Of a stretch of 64,000 bases of DNA, positions 37,282 to 47,047 are shown in pieces; within the stretch, counting starts at the first letter, position 1, and each line of letters begins with the position of its first letter. This DNA is from Subtercola lobariae (GTDB lineage Bacteria > Actinomycetota > Actinomycetes > Actinomycetales > Microbacteriaceae). The notes beneath the pieces were generated by a model, which ran no database searches, was not told where the DNA came from, and was given only the letters and a program-made list of their open reading frames with translations. The stretch is taken from the NCBI RefSeq assembly GCF_014640255.1, contig NZ_BMGP01000002.1:372001-436000 (forward strand), in the 5' to 3' direction. The position numbers and the translations under genes were made by a program.

Positions 37282-38368
37282 CAAAACCGCCAGCGGGCGT
37301 TACCTCGACCGCCATCGACCCGCCGGCGGCAGTCACTCGCTCGGCCAACCCGTTCAACCCGTTTCCTCTCGTCGGCCAGGCCGAATGCTCAACCTCGTTG
37401 CCGCCGCACCCGTCATCGGCAATGGCGATCGAATGCGGCTCGAGGGTGATGGCGCAGCGCCCCGCGCCCGAATGCCGAATGACGTTCGTCACGCCCTCCC
37501 GCACCACCCACGCGAAAAGTCGGCTCGTCTCCCCCGGCACGTTCTCGATGTTGTTCGGCAACTCGGCCTCGATACCCGCACTATTGAGTGCCGCACGGGC
37601 ACCCGACAACTCGGCTGCAAGGCTGACGCCGCGGTATCCCGTCACCGTTGCACGCACATCGGCGAGCGCACCACGGGCGAGGCGCTCGATGTCGGCGACC
37701 TCTGTCTCAGCCCGCTCGGGATGATCGGCAATGAGTCTCTGCGCCAGCTCGGCCTTCACGGTGATGACCGTGAGCGAATGCCCGAGAATGTCGTGAATGT
37801 CACGGGCGACGCGGCCGCGCTCGTGCTCTACCGCGAGCCGAGCGTTCTCGGCCTGAGAGTCGCGCAGACGGCGCACCAGCTGGAGCTGCCGGGCGAAGGC
37901 AGACATCATCATGGCGACAGAGAACGTGATGAGCGGCAGGTAGGTGGCGTTGTCGACCGAATCGACCACCGAGATCACCGCAAAGCTCAGCAGCGAGATG
38001 GCTCCGGCGAAAGCGGCGACCACTCTGATCGAGGGCCCTGCCATGGCGAAGGCGATTGCGACGAACACCCAGAGGCTCGTCACCGCGTCGCCGAGGAACG
38101 GAATGAACAGGAGTGTCGTGACGAAGAAGGCAGACCCGGCGACAACCGTCGCCCGAGCGCTGCGACCCCAGAACAGTGGAGGGCCCACTACGTAGATCGC
38201 CGCCCAAGCGATGAGCAGCCCTTGACCGAGAAGCTCGGCCCAGAATGCGAGTCCGCCGCTCCACAGCACGGCAATCGGAAAGGCGAGCCAGACGAGCCCG
38301 ACCAGCGAGCCGAGATACCAGCGCCGGGCATTCTGGCGCGATAATGCCTCGATCCATCGGCCCCACAT
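37262..38368 (-). CDS. DesK/NarX-type sensor histidine kinase
   Basis: 368 aa. Four to six membrane segments in residues 18-160 with almost no extracellular domain, then coiled coil and HisKA_3 box (phospho-His192 in RVARDIHDILGHSLTVITVKAELAQRL) and HATPase (VVREGVTNVIRHSGAGRCAI, IADDGCGG, GNGLNGLAERVTAAGG). Such intramembrane-type kinases usually sense envelope stress or a transporter. ATG at 38368 is 11 bp after the permease stop; a GTG two codons earlier is possible. The open frame continues upstream inside the permease gene but is not coding. Confidence 0.9.
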   Translation of the reverse strand: MWGRWIEALSRQNARRWYLGSLVGLVWLAFPIAVLWSGGLAFWAELLGQGLLIAWAAIYVVGPPLFWGRSARATVVAGSAFFVTTLLFIPFLGDAVTSLWVFVAIAFAMAGPSIRVVAAFAGAISLLSFAVISVVDSVDNATYLPLITFSVAMMMSAFARQLQLVRRLRDSQAENARLAVEHERGRVARDIHDILGHSLTVITVKAELAQRLIADHPERAETEVADIERLARGALADVRATVTGYRGVSLAAELSGARAALNSAGIEAELPNNIENVPGETSRLFAWVVREGVTNVIRHSGAGRCAITLEPHSIAIADDGCGGNEVEHSAWPTRGNGLNGLAERVTAAGGSMAVEVTPAGGFVLTVTA

Positions 38369-38379
38369 GCTCACGGCGG

Positions 38380-39180
38380 TCAGACCCGCTTCGTGTCGCG
38401 GCGGAACATGCGCGCGGCGAGCAGGCCGAAGATGATGCCCCAGGCGAGCACGTTCACGAGGGCCCACCAGTCGAACCCGTTGCCGAGCAGCGGGGTGCGG
38501 GCGATTGCGCCGACGCCGTACGCCGGCGTGAACTTCGCGATGTCTTGAAGCACCTGAGGCAAGACCTCCAACGGCACGAAAAGCCCACCGAAGAGAGCGA
38601 GAAATGCGAGCAGCGGCCCGAGAATCTGCATCACGTTCTCCGACGGCACGAGGTAGCCAACGAAGAGCCCGAGGGTCGCGAACACCATCGAGCCCACCCA
38701 CGCCACGAGGCCGGAGAGAATCCACACCTGCCACGGCATCGTGATGCCCATGATCGCGCCGACCACGAACACGGCAACCACCGCGATCAGACCGAGAAAC
38801 ATCGCCGAGAGCATCTTGATGGTGATGTAGGCCGCCGGGCGCAGTGGCGTCAGGCGCAGCTGTCTGCTCCAACCCTGCGCACGTTCGACGGCGACCATTC
38901 CGCCGCCACTTGTGGCCGCGAGCATCGCGCCGTAGACCGCGAACGAGATCATGACGTAGGCCGCGTAGGAGTAGCCCGTGTTGCCGAGCGGCTGATCTTT
39001 GTTCGGCAGCGCGAACAGCAGCAGAAACGCCACCGGCATGACGATGGTGAAGATGAGCGTGCGGCGGTTGCGCAGAATCCGCCTGATCTCGAGAGCGAGA
39101 AAGGTGAAGTTGAACCCGCCGAACGGGGGGATGCGCCGCTGTATGCGACTGCGATCGGTGGGTGAAGCGACGGAGGTCAT
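38380..39180 (-). CDS. ABC-2 type transporter permease
   Basis: 266 aa, six membrane segments: FTFLALEIRRILRNRRTLIFTIVMPVAFLLLFAL opens, GGGMVAVERAQGWSRQLRLTPLRPAAYITIKML is the cytoplasmic signature of ABC-2 (DrrB/YadH-like) permeases. Its ATG overlaps the ATPase stop. Forms an exporter with 39177-40112; antibiotic or lipid export is the usual role. Confidence 0.9.
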   Translation of the reverse strand: MTSVASPTDRSRIQRRIPPFGGFNFTFLALEIRRILRNRRTLIFTIVMPVAFLLLFALPNKDQPLGNTGYSYAAYVMISFAVYGAMLAATSGGGMVAVERAQGWSRQLRLTPLRPAAYITIKMLSAMFLGLIAVVAVFVVGAIMGITMPWQVWILSGLVAWVGSMVFATLGLFVGYLVPSENVMQILGPLLAFLALFGGLFVPLEVLPQVLQDIAKFTPAYGVGAIARTPLLGNGFDWWALVNVLAWGIIFGLLAARMFRRDTKRV

Positions 39181-40112
39181 GAGATGCCTTTCGACGAGGT
39201 GAGGGCGAGAAATGCGTCTTCGAGGTTGTGCGAGGTGATTTCGAGGTCACGGGCATCCGTCGCCGTGAGCAGATAGCGAGCCACGGCATCGGAGTCAGAC
39301 GCGTGAATCAGCACCCCGTCGCCGCGTTCTTCGATGGAGTCGACGCCGGGCACGGCGGTCAGGGCTTCGCGGTCGAGATGGGTGACGGTTGCGCGAACGG
39401 TGCGGCCCGAGGCGAGGTTCTTGATCTCGGCGGCGGTGCCGTCGGCCACGATCTCGCCCTCGCGAATGAGCACGATTCGGTCGGCGTAGGCGTCGGCCTC
39501 TTCGAGATAGTGCGTGGCGAAGATCACCGTGCGGCCCGTAGCGGCGTCTTTGCGAATGGCGTTCCAGAAGTCGCGGCGACCCTCGACGTCCATGCCCGTG
39601 GTCGGCTCGTCGAGAATGAGCAGGTCGGGGTCGGGCAGAAGCGCGAGGGCGAATCGCAGGCGCTGCTGCTGGCCGCCCGAGCACTTACCCACCCGGCGGT
39701 CGCCGATGTTCAGGATGCCCGCACGTTCGAGAACCTCGTCGGCGGGCCTCGCGCCAGGGAAGAGTGTCGCCGTGAGCACGACGGTTTCTCGCACCGTCAG
39801 ATCGCGCAGCAATCCGCCGGTCTGCATGACCGCGGCCACCTGGCCCCTGGAAATGGCGACATGGGGAGCCATGCCGTAGATGGTGACCTCGCCCGCGTCA
39901 GGCTTACTGAGGCCGAGAATCATGTCGACCGTGCTCGTCTTGCCGGCGCCGTTGGGGCCGAGAAAGGCCACCACCTCGCCGGGCTTGACGCTCAGGTCGA
40001 GGTTCTTGACGGCCTGCACCTTGCCGAAGCTCTTAGTGAGCCCACGGAGGGCGACGGCGTCGTTCTTCGTGCCTGCGTCGACCCTCGGGTCGCTGAGTGT
40101 TGTGTGTGCCAT
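39177..40112 (-). CDS. ABC transporter ATP-binding protein (DrrA-like)
   Basis: 311 aa. Walker A GPNGAGKTSTVDM, Q-loop VMQTGGL, signature KCSGGQQQRLRFALAL (a Cys-Ser variant of LSGGQ), Walker B LLILDEPTTGMDVEGRR, H-loop FATHYLEEAD. The C-terminal 75 residues are the domain usual in DrrA-type exporter ATPases. First gene of the four-gene unit ATPase-permease-kinase-regulator. Confidence 0.93.
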   Translation of the reverse strand: MAHTTLSDPRVDAGTKNDAVALRGLTKSFGKVQAVKNLDLSVKPGEVVAFLGPNGAGKTSTVDMILGLSKPDAGEVTIYGMAPHVAISRGQVAAVMQTGGLLRDLTVRETVVLTATLFPGARPADEVLERAGILNIGDRRVGKCSGGQQQRLRFALALLPDPDLLILDEPTTGMDVEGRRDFWNAIRKDAATGRTVIFATHYLEEADAYADRIVLIREGEIVADGTAAEIKNLASGRTVRATVTHLDREALTAVPGVDSIEERGDGVLIHASDSDAVARYLLTATDARDLEITSHNLEDAFLALTSSKGIS

Positions 40113-40216
40113 GCAACGATCATCGCGCGTTTGAGTCGCTGGCGCTCGGGGCTACCGTCACTGTTTCGGCATGACATTTGTCACGGCCGCGGTGGCCTGC
40201 TCGAGAGAACCCGTTA

Positions 40217-40254
40217 CAGACGAGAGAAGGCGGGGCAACTCGTTCTCTCGTCTG
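40217..40254 (-). terminator. 12-bp hairpin after the topoisomerase IB gene
   Basis: Perfect inverted repeat CAGACGAGAGAA/TTCTCTCGTCTG with a 14-nt loop. A third copy of the core (CTTCTCTCGTCT) reaches into the topoisomerase stop at 40261-40272, and CGAGAGAA occurs once more at 40202-40209. No U-run, so termination is only likely. Confidence 0.5.
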
Positions 40255-40271
40255 CAGGGGCTTCTCTCGTC

Positions 40272-41252
40272 TCACTCGAAGAGCAGGTTGCGCAATTCGG
40301 TTTCGGCCGACGCAAGCCGGGCCGGGTCGATGGTGATGCCCTCGGTGAACTTGTCGACGATGCGCGGGTCGACGTAGCTCGTACGCGCAATGGTGGGGGT
40401 ATTGCTGAGCACGGCTGCCGCATCGCGCATACTCTGCGCGATGACTCGCTTGCGTTTGAACTCTGAGCTCTGCGGGCCGGCCTTCGCCAGGCTGACGGCT
40501 GCCGCGAGTGTTCCGTGCAGGGTGCGAAAGTCTTTCGCGGTGAAGTCTCCCCCGGTCTGCTCGCGTACGTAGGCGTTGATCTCGGCGGCATCGAGTGGAT
40601 GCCAGCGTGCCGCACTCCTGGGCGCTGCCTTGAACGCAAGCAGGTGGGCGTTCGGGCCCCGCCGCTTGAGCCCGGCGATCACGCGGGCGAGTTCGGCATC
40701 GCGAATGTCGCTCTCCCACGGCTGCCCGCTCTTCGCCGGAAACTTCAGACGCACGTCGTTACCGCTCACCGTGACGTGGGCGCAGAGCAGCGTTGAGAGG
40801 CCGAAACTGCCGTGCTGTTCTGCGTAGCGTTCGCTGCCGACCCGGAGTGAGCCCTGGTCGAGCATCCGAAATGCCGCGGCCGACGCCCGCTCGCGGTCAG
40901 GATGCTCGTGCCTGAGGTCACGGGTGACCTTGCCGCGTGCCGTGGGCAGTGCTTCTGCGAGCATCAGCGCCCGATCGAATTTGATGCGGTCTTTCTGCTC
41001 GCGCCAGGTGGGGTGGTAGATGTACTGCCGCCGACCCGCGGCGTCGATGCCCGTCGCCTGAATGTGGCCGTTGATGTAGGGAGCGATCCACACGTCGTTC
41101 CAGGCGGGTGGAATGGCGAGGTGCTCAATGCGCGCCCGCAGTTCTGCGTCTCGCAGCACCTCCCCCTCGGGGTCTTTGTACGTGAACCCCGTACCCGCGC
41201 GAACCCTGCGATACCCCTCACCAGCGACGTTGCTGCGCCTGAGTCTCACCAT
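40272..41252 (-). CDS. DNA topoisomerase IB
   Basis: 326 aa, poxvirus/eukaryote-like type IB topoisomerase, which relaxes DNA through a 3'-phosphotyrosine link. N-terminal domain: GEGYRRVRAGTGFTYKDPEGEVL, IPPAWNDVWIAPYINGHIQATGIDAAGRRQYIYHPTWR. Catalytic domain: RMLDQGSLRVGSERYAEQHGSFGLSTLL (first Arg), KDFRTLHGT (Lys, Arg, His), and the nucleophile Tyr293 in NTPTIARTSYVDPRIV. All active-site residues are present. Bacterial copies occur sporadically and are non-essential. Not linked to its neighbours functionally as far as can be seen. Confidence 0.9.
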   Translation of the reverse strand: MVRLRRSNVAGEGYRRVRAGTGFTYKDPEGEVLRDAELRARIEHLAIPPAWNDVWIAPYINGHIQATGIDAAGRRQYIYHPTWREQKDRIKFDRALMLAEALPTARGKVTRDLRHEHPDRERASAAAFRMLDQGSLRVGSERYAEQHGSFGLSTLLCAHVTVSGNDVRLKFPAKSGQPWESDIRDAELARVIAGLKRRGPNAHLLAFKAAPRSAARWHPLDAAEINAYVREQTGGDFTAKDFRTLHGTLAAAVSLAKAGPQSSEFKRKRVIAQSMRDAAAVLSNTPTIARTSYVDPRIVDKFTEGITIDPARLASAETELRNLLFE

Positions 41253-41349
41253 GCCTTCACGTTACCGGGCCAGCACCGCTCGCAGCGGGGCCTTGACGCA
41301 GCGCCTGAACTGCCCGCCCGCTCAGCGCATCGACACAATCGGCTCGGGT

Positions 41350-42030
41350 TCAAGACGACCGCGATGCGGCGAGCAGGCTGGAAAGCGATCGACTCACCTC
41401 GGCGGCCTCGCGCTTCGATCCGATGTGCTGGAGAACCCGCTGCGCCTCGTGGAGGTCGGCGACACCCAGCTGCACCTGGCCGAATCGGAAGTGCGCCCTT
41501 CCGGCCCTCTCGAGAGCGAACGCGAGTGCGCAACGCGACTCTGCGCGCGCCTCTTCAGTTGGCGCGCAGCGAGCGACGCGGGCGTCAGACACCGCGCCCT
41601 CGAGAACGGCAACGCTCCTCGGATCGCGTCTACGCAGCAGGTTCGATCCTGCCGTCAAACCTGTTCGTGCAGCACCGTTGAATACCTCGACCATGCGAAA
41701 GGAATCGATTGCAGCCGACCACGCTTCGAGTGCACACTCGAAATGCCCGAGGCGGTACCGAGCTGCGCCGAGCACTTCAAGCGCCAAGCCTGCGATACCT
41801 CCAGCAGACATGGCTCGCGCCGAATCGAGAGCCTCCTCGGCATCTCGGCAGGAAGCTGTTAGCTCACCGAGCTGAATGTAGTAGACGGCGCGCGTCAACA
41901 CCGCCATCACCGGCATCACCTCCTCAGCCAACTCGCCGAGAGCCGCTTCGAGAACTTCACGGATGACTCTCGTTGCGTCGTCTTGCTGGCCGCGCGCCAA
42001 CATCGAATGTGCCGTTGCCATCTCGCTCAT
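41350..42030 (-). CDS. Hypothetical TPR-like helical protein
   Basis: 226 aa, all-helical by composition, with loosely repeated 34-residue TPR-like units (AVYYIQLGELTASCRDAEEALDSARAM, AARYRLGHFECALEAWSAAIDSFRM, LRRRDPRSVAVLEGAVSDARV, AHFRFGQVQLGVADLHEAQRVLQHIG). This pattern is common in the C-terminal part of large LuxR/SARP-type regulators, so it may be a remnant of such a gene, but no DNA-binding part is nearby. Function not assigned. It lies next to repeat copy C and between two unrelated genes. Confidence 0.55.
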   Translation of the reverse strand: MSEMATAHSMLARGQQDDATRVIREVLEAALGELAEEVMPVMAVLTRAVYYIQLGELTASCRDAEEALDSARAMSAGGIAGLALEVLGAARYRLGHFECALEAWSAAIDSFRMVEVFNGAARTGLTAGSNLLRRRDPRSVAVLEGAVSDARVARCAPTEEARAESRCALAFALERAGRAHFRFGQVQLGVADLHEAQRVLQHIGSKREAAEVSRSLSSLLAASRSS

Positions 42031-42082
42031 TGGTGGTGCTCCCTCTGTGTTATTCGGCTCCGGCGGTCTCGGCCCCTACGAG

Positions 42083-42142
42083 TGAGCCCGTCGCGTTGTT
42101 TCGAGCCCGCTAGAACGGGCTCAACTCGAAGTAGTGGGCTCA
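42083..42142 (-). repeat. 60-bp interspersed repeat, copy C
   Basis: Reverse-strand copy aligning without gaps to copies A and B; its central GAGCCCG-TTCTAG-CGGGCTC is a perfect 7-bp hairpin. Its last three bases supply the TGA stop of the AbiEi-like gene, and it is inverted relative to copy B on the other side of that gene. Confidence 0.8.
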
Positions 42143-43105
42143 TGATCGGCCGCGATTGCGTGAACGGAAGGGCAACCCCGCAGCAGACAGCAGAGCGACG
42201 AGACGGCCAGGCTCCTGCAACTCGCGCCAACCCCAGCGAACGACCCGATTTCCCTCGGCGCGCAGGTGGTCTTCGCGCCGCTTCTCTTCGTAGACGACCT
42301 CGCCCGGATCACGGCCGGCGAGCAGCTCATCTTTGAGATACTTGCCGCGACCGTCGAACTCGCCGATCAGCCTGCACTCGGGCCACTCGAAATCGGTGAA
42401 GTACCTGCCGCCGTCGGGATTCGGATGCTCGGTCTGCAGTTGGGGCTGAACGAAGCCGTGCTCGAAAATCGCTATGCGACTGAGCGTCTCTCCTGGGTTA
42501 GCCGAACTACCGGCGGCGAATTCCACAACGCGCAAAGCTCGGGCTGCCCCGTGCCGCGACGAATTGAGAGCTTCGATGAGCTGCGTCTTCGTGACGCGAC
42601 CTTCGTCGAGGCCGCGACGAGTATTGAGGGCAGCGTCGACCGCAACGACCGCATGCCCGAACGACTGTGTACGGGCGATATTTATCAGCGTTCGAGCGGG
42701 ACTCGTCAGCTCGATGCTGGCCCTCACTGCAACGTCGGCTTCGTCGAGGATCTCGCGGTGAAATCGAATTCCGTACTTGCTATGCGCGCCCAGCTGCGGG
42801 GGAACGATCACGTGCACGTCGACCGGCCAGGCACTGACTCGTGGATAGCCCCACAGAGCGGCCGCCGAGCTGTAACCTAGCACCGGAGGGGCGCCGCGCG
42901 TTCGCACCACCGCGTGCACGCGCAGGAGATAGCGTTCTGCTGGGCTTGCTTCGCGCCAGCATTCAGCGTCGATGTACACGCCGCGGCGGAGGCGCAAGCG
43001 CTGACCGGTTTTCACTGAGCGATGGAGGCGGTGGGCATCCATGTCCATCGAACCGGGCGCCCCCACGACGAGCATCTCGGGCAATTGGGTTTCGAAAGTA
43101 ATCAC
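42140..43105 (-). CDS. AbiEi-like protein with C-terminal nuclease-like domain
   Basis: About 321 aa. N-terminal part: a short winged-helix-like start then RLRRGVYIDAECWREASPAERYLLRVHAV, AVLGYSSAAALWGYP-type segment and VHVIVPPQ, as in AbiEi/transcriptional-regulator-like antitoxins of actinomycetes. C-terminal part (about 220-310): YFTDFEWPECRLIGEFDGRGKYL, then EEKRREDHLRAEGNRVVRWGWRELQEP, resembling the DUF559/Vsr-type PD-(D/E)XK fold (Asp, Glu, Lys in order). No AbiEii toxin gene is adjacent. Start uncertain: GTG at 43105, ATG at 43075, or an upstream ATG; none has a good ribosome-binding site. Confidence 0.65.
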   Translation of the reverse strand: MITFETQLPEMLVVGAPGSMDMDAHRLHRSVKTGQRLRLRRGVYIDAECWREASPAERYLLRVHAVVRTRGAPPVLGYSSAAALWGYPRVSAWPVDVHVIVPPQLGAHSKYGIRFHREILDEADVAVRASIELTSPARTLINIARTQSFGHAVVAVDAALNTRRGLDEGRVTKTQLIEALNSSRHGAARALRVVEFAAGSSANPGETLSRIAIFEHGFVQPQLQTEHPNPDGGRYFTDFEWPECRLIGEFDGRGKYLKDELLAGRDPGEVVYEEKRREDHLRAEGNRVVRWGWRELQEPGRLVALLSAAGLPFRSRNRGRS

Positions 43106-43258
43106 GTTTGCAGTGTGCGGCAGCAGCCCCAACCGAAACACTCCGCACGGCCCGACTGTGGATAAGAAGCGCCATTCGCGAACTGTGCAGAACGAGATGG
43201 CTCGCAGGCGCATGGCCCGACCACCCGCCTCATCTGCTCGCCCGCACGCCCACGCCGG

Positions 43259-43318
43259 TGAGACCGTTGCAGCGTTGTGAGACCGGTGCACGAGGCTCAA
43301 AACGCCGCGACAGGCTCA
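43259..43318 (+). repeat. 60-bp interspersed repeat, copy B
   Basis: Plus-strand copy, 45/60 identical to copy A with no gaps: TGAGACCGTTGCAGCGTTGT then TGAGACCGG, GGCTCAAAAC and GACAGGCTCA. With copy C it brackets the AbiEi-like gene in inverted orientation. Confidence 0.78.
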
Positions 43319-43350
43319 AACCCCAGAGCCTGAGACGGGCAGGAACGACG

Positions 43351-43382
43351 AAGGGCCGCACCCCCGGAGGAGTGCGGCCCTT
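43351..43382 (-). terminator. Terminator of tuf
   Basis: Perfect 11-bp stem AAGGGCCGCAC/GTGCGGCCCTT, 10-nt loop, 57 bp past the tuf stop. Neither flank has a long T-run. Confidence 0.7.
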
Positions 43383-43438
43383 CTTGAGCTACATGAGCCG
43401 ATAGTGACGCCCGAGAGGGCGAACCATGAGCGCTGGCG

Positions 43439-44629
<1,191 letters not shown>

Positions 44630-44766
44630 TGGGTCCTCCTCAGGACTTCAATGTAGAGGCCTGATCGTTCAGGCTTCTACGGGGGGATTTCTCTATTTTA
44701 CGTGTTTGGGCAACCGCAATAGTGTAGCTGATTTGCTCGCGGGTAAGGCGAACAGATCAGCGCACG

Positions 44767-46884
44767 CTACTCGCCCTTGTTCTTCTGAATGATCTCGTCT
44801 GCAACGGCTTTCGGCACCTCAGCGTAGCTGTCGAAAGTCATCGAGTACACGGCACGGCCCGAGGTCTTCGACCGCAGGTCGCCGACATAACCGAACATCT
44901 CAGAGAGAGGAACGTTCGCGCGGATGACCTTGACGCCAGTCGCGTCTTCCATCGACTGGATCTGGCCACGGCGGCTGTTCAGGTCGCCGATGACGTCACC
45001 CATGTAATCTTCGGGCGTACGAACTTCGACGGCCATCAGCGGCTCGAGCAGAACGGGCTGCGCCTTGCGAGCCGCCTCCTTGAACGCCATGGTGCCGGCG
45101 ATCTTGAACGCCATTTCTGACGAGTCGACGTCGTGTGCAGCGCCATCCAGCAGGATGCCCTTCACACCGACCATCGGATAACCGGCGAGCACGCCGACGG
45201 CCATTGCCGCCTGGAAGCCCTGGTCGACCGAGGGAATGTACTCGCGAGGAACGCGACCACCCGAGACCTTGTTCTCGAATTCGTAGATCTTCTCGGCCGT
45301 CACTTCGAGCGGCTCGATGGAGATCTGGATCTTCGCGAACTGACCCGAACCACCGGTCTGCTTCTTGTGCGTGTAGTCGTGCTTCTCGACGGTGCGACGA
45401 ATCGTCTCGCGGTAGGCCACCTGGGGCTTACCGACGTTCGCCTCGACGTTGAACTCACGACGCATGCGGTCGACCAAGATGTCGAGGTGAAGCTCACCCA
45501 TACCCTTGATGACCGTCTGGCCGGTGTCTTGATTCTGCTCGGTGCGGAAGGTCGGGTCTTCTTCGGCCAGCTTCTGGATGGCCAGACCCAACTTCTCCTG
45601 GTCGGCCTTGGTCTTCGGCTCGATGGCAACCTCGATGACGGGCTCAGGGAACGTCATCGACTCCAGCACGACGGGGTGCGCCGGGTCAGCCAGGGTGTCA
45701 CCGGTGGTGGTGTCTTTCAGGCCGATGACCGCGTAGATGTGACCGGCGGTCACCGAGTCGACAGGGTTCTCTTTGTTGGCGTGCATCTGGAAGATCTTGC
45801 CGATGCGCTCTTTTTTACCCTTGGTGGCGTTGATGATCTGCGCACCGGAGTTGACGTGACCCGAGTAGACCCGGATGTAGGTCAGACGACCGAAGAACGG
45901 GTGAACCGCGACCTTGAACGCGAGAGCCGCGAACGGGTCCGTCGAGTTGGCGCCGCGCGAGATGATGATCTCTTCGTCGCGCACGTCGTGGCCCTCAACG
46001 TTCGGAACGTCGAGCGGGCTCGGCAGGTAGTCGACAACAGCATCGAGCATCGGCTGCACACCGCGGTTCTTGAACGCAGAACCGCAGAGCACCGGGTAGA
46101 TTTCGCTGTTGACGGTGAGCTTGCGGATGGCCGCCTTGATCTCTGCGACAGAGAAGTCGGTGTCACCGACGAGGTAACGCTCGAGCAGCTCGTCGCTAGT
46201 CTCGGCGACGACCTCGATGAGCTTCTCGCGGTACTCCGCGGCCTGCTCTTTGAGGTCTTCCGGGATCTCTTCGATGTCGTACTTCGCGCCGAGCTCGACG
46301 TCACCCTTGGAGTCACCGCGCCAGGTCAGCGCGCGCATCTCGACCAGGTCGACGACACCCTCGAAGCTCGACTCAGCGCCGATGGGCAGCTGAATGACCA
46401 GCGGGCGAGCGCCGAGGCGCTTCACGATGGTGTCGACGGTGAAGTAGAAGTCGGCACCCAACTTGTCCATCTTGTTGACGAAGCAGATGCGGGGCACGTC
46501 GTACTTGTCGGCCTGGCGCCAGACGGTCTCCGACTGGGGCTCGACGCCCTCTTTACCGTCGAAAACGGCGACAGCTCCATCGAGAACGCGCAGCGAACGC
46601 TCGACCTCGACCGTGAAGTCGACGTGGCCGGGGGTGTCGATGATGTTGATCTGGTGGTTGTTCCAGAAGCACGTCGTGGCAGCAGACGTGATGGTGATGC
46701 CGCGCTCTTGCTCTTGCGCCATCCAGTCCATCGTGGCAGCGCCGTCGTGAACTTCACCGATCTTGTGAGTGATGCCCGTGTAGAACAGGATGCGCTCGGT
46801 TGTGGTGGTCTTGCCAGCATCGATGTGGGCCATGATGCCGATGTTGCGGACCTTGTTCAGGTCGGTAAGCACGTCCTGTGCCAC
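44767..46884 (-). CDS. fusA: Elongation factor G
   Basis: 705 aa translocase GTPase. G1 [20 protein letters not shown]3 [22 protein letters not shown]4 [10 protein letters not shown]-terminal [15 protein letters not shown] and [27 protein letters not shown]. Third gene of the str operon; the 163-bp gap to rpsG holds two perfect hairpins. Confidence 0.98.
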   Translation of the reverse strand: MAQDVLTDLNKVRNIGIMAHIDAGKTTTTERILFYTGITHKIGEVHDGAATMDWMAQEQERGITITSAATTCFWNNHQINIIDTPGHVDFTVEVERSLRVLDGAVAVFDGKEGVEPQSETVWRQADKYDVPRICFVNKMDKLGADFYFTVDTIVKRLGARPLVIQLPIGAESSFEGVVDLVEMRALTWRGDSKGDVELGAKYDIEEIPEDLKEQAAEYREKLIEVVAETSDELLERYLVGDTDFSVAEIKAAIRKLTVNSEIYPVLCGSAFKNRGVQPMLDAVVDYLPSPLDVPNVEGHDVRDEEIIISRGANSTDPFAALAFKVAVHPFFGRLTYIRVYSGHVNSGAQIINATKGKKERIGKIFQMHANKENPVDSVTAGHIYAVIGLKDTTTGDTLADPAHPVVLESMTFPEPVIEVAIEPKTKADQEKLGLAIQKLAEEDPTFRTEQNQDTGQTVIKGMGELHLDILVDRMRREFNVEANVGKPQVAYRETIRRTVEKHDYTHKKQTGGSGQFAKIQISIEPLEVTAEKIYEFENKVSGGRVPREYIPSVDQGFQAAMAVGVLAGYPMVGVKGILLDGAAHDVDSSEMAFKIAGTMAFKEAARKAQPVLLEPLMAVEVRTPEDYMGDVIGDLNSRRGQIQSMEDATGVKVIRANVPLSEMFGYVGDLRSKTSGRAVYSMTFDSYAEVPKAVADEIIQKNKGE

Positions 46885-46947
46885 GGATTTCCTCCGATAT
46901 GTGTTGCTTCAAAAGTTGAGGCGCTGAGGCTACTCGCAGGGAGTGGC

Positions 46948-47007
46948 CCGGGGCCCGAGACGGGCCCCGGCGCTGGCGTCGCGGCGAGGGCCAGAAATGG
47001 CCCTCGC
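46948..47007 (-). other. Twin perfect hairpins between rpsG and fusA
   Basis: On the minus strand, GCGAGGGCCA/TGGCCCTCGC (46984-47007, 10-bp stem; 4-nt loop) is followed by CCGGGGCCCG/CGGGCCCCGG (46948-46970, 10-bp stem, 3-nt loop). Neither is followed by a U-run. They may act as attenuator, RNase site or transcript-stability element setting fusA level relative to rpsL-rpsG. Confidence 0.65.
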
Positions 47008-47047
47008 TTATAGCTCCAGCGCGCCAGCAAGCTGGTAAATCTGCGAT

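Larger units (their letters stand above)
43106..43438. other. Intergenic region between AbiEi-like gene and tuf
   Basis: 333 bp. The AbiEi-like frame stays open to 43300, but that part has no family resemblance. The region holds repeat copy B and the tuf terminator. A single TTATCCACA (DnaA-box consensus) lies on the minus strand at 43157-43165. Confidence 0.5.

Noticed and set aside
38369-39289. Extended N-terminus of the sensor kinase frame
   Set aside because: It is an out-of-frame reading of the ABC permease gene with Arg/His-rich composition.
43157-43165. Perfect DnaA-box TTATCCACA on the minus strand
   Set aside because: A single box with no cluster, no AT-rich unwinding region and no dnaA/dnaN nearby; chance is enough.
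45632-45645. GACGGGCTCA inside fusA, like the end of the 60-bp repeat
   Set aside because: Only the last 10 bases match and they lie in conserved coding sequence; coincidental.
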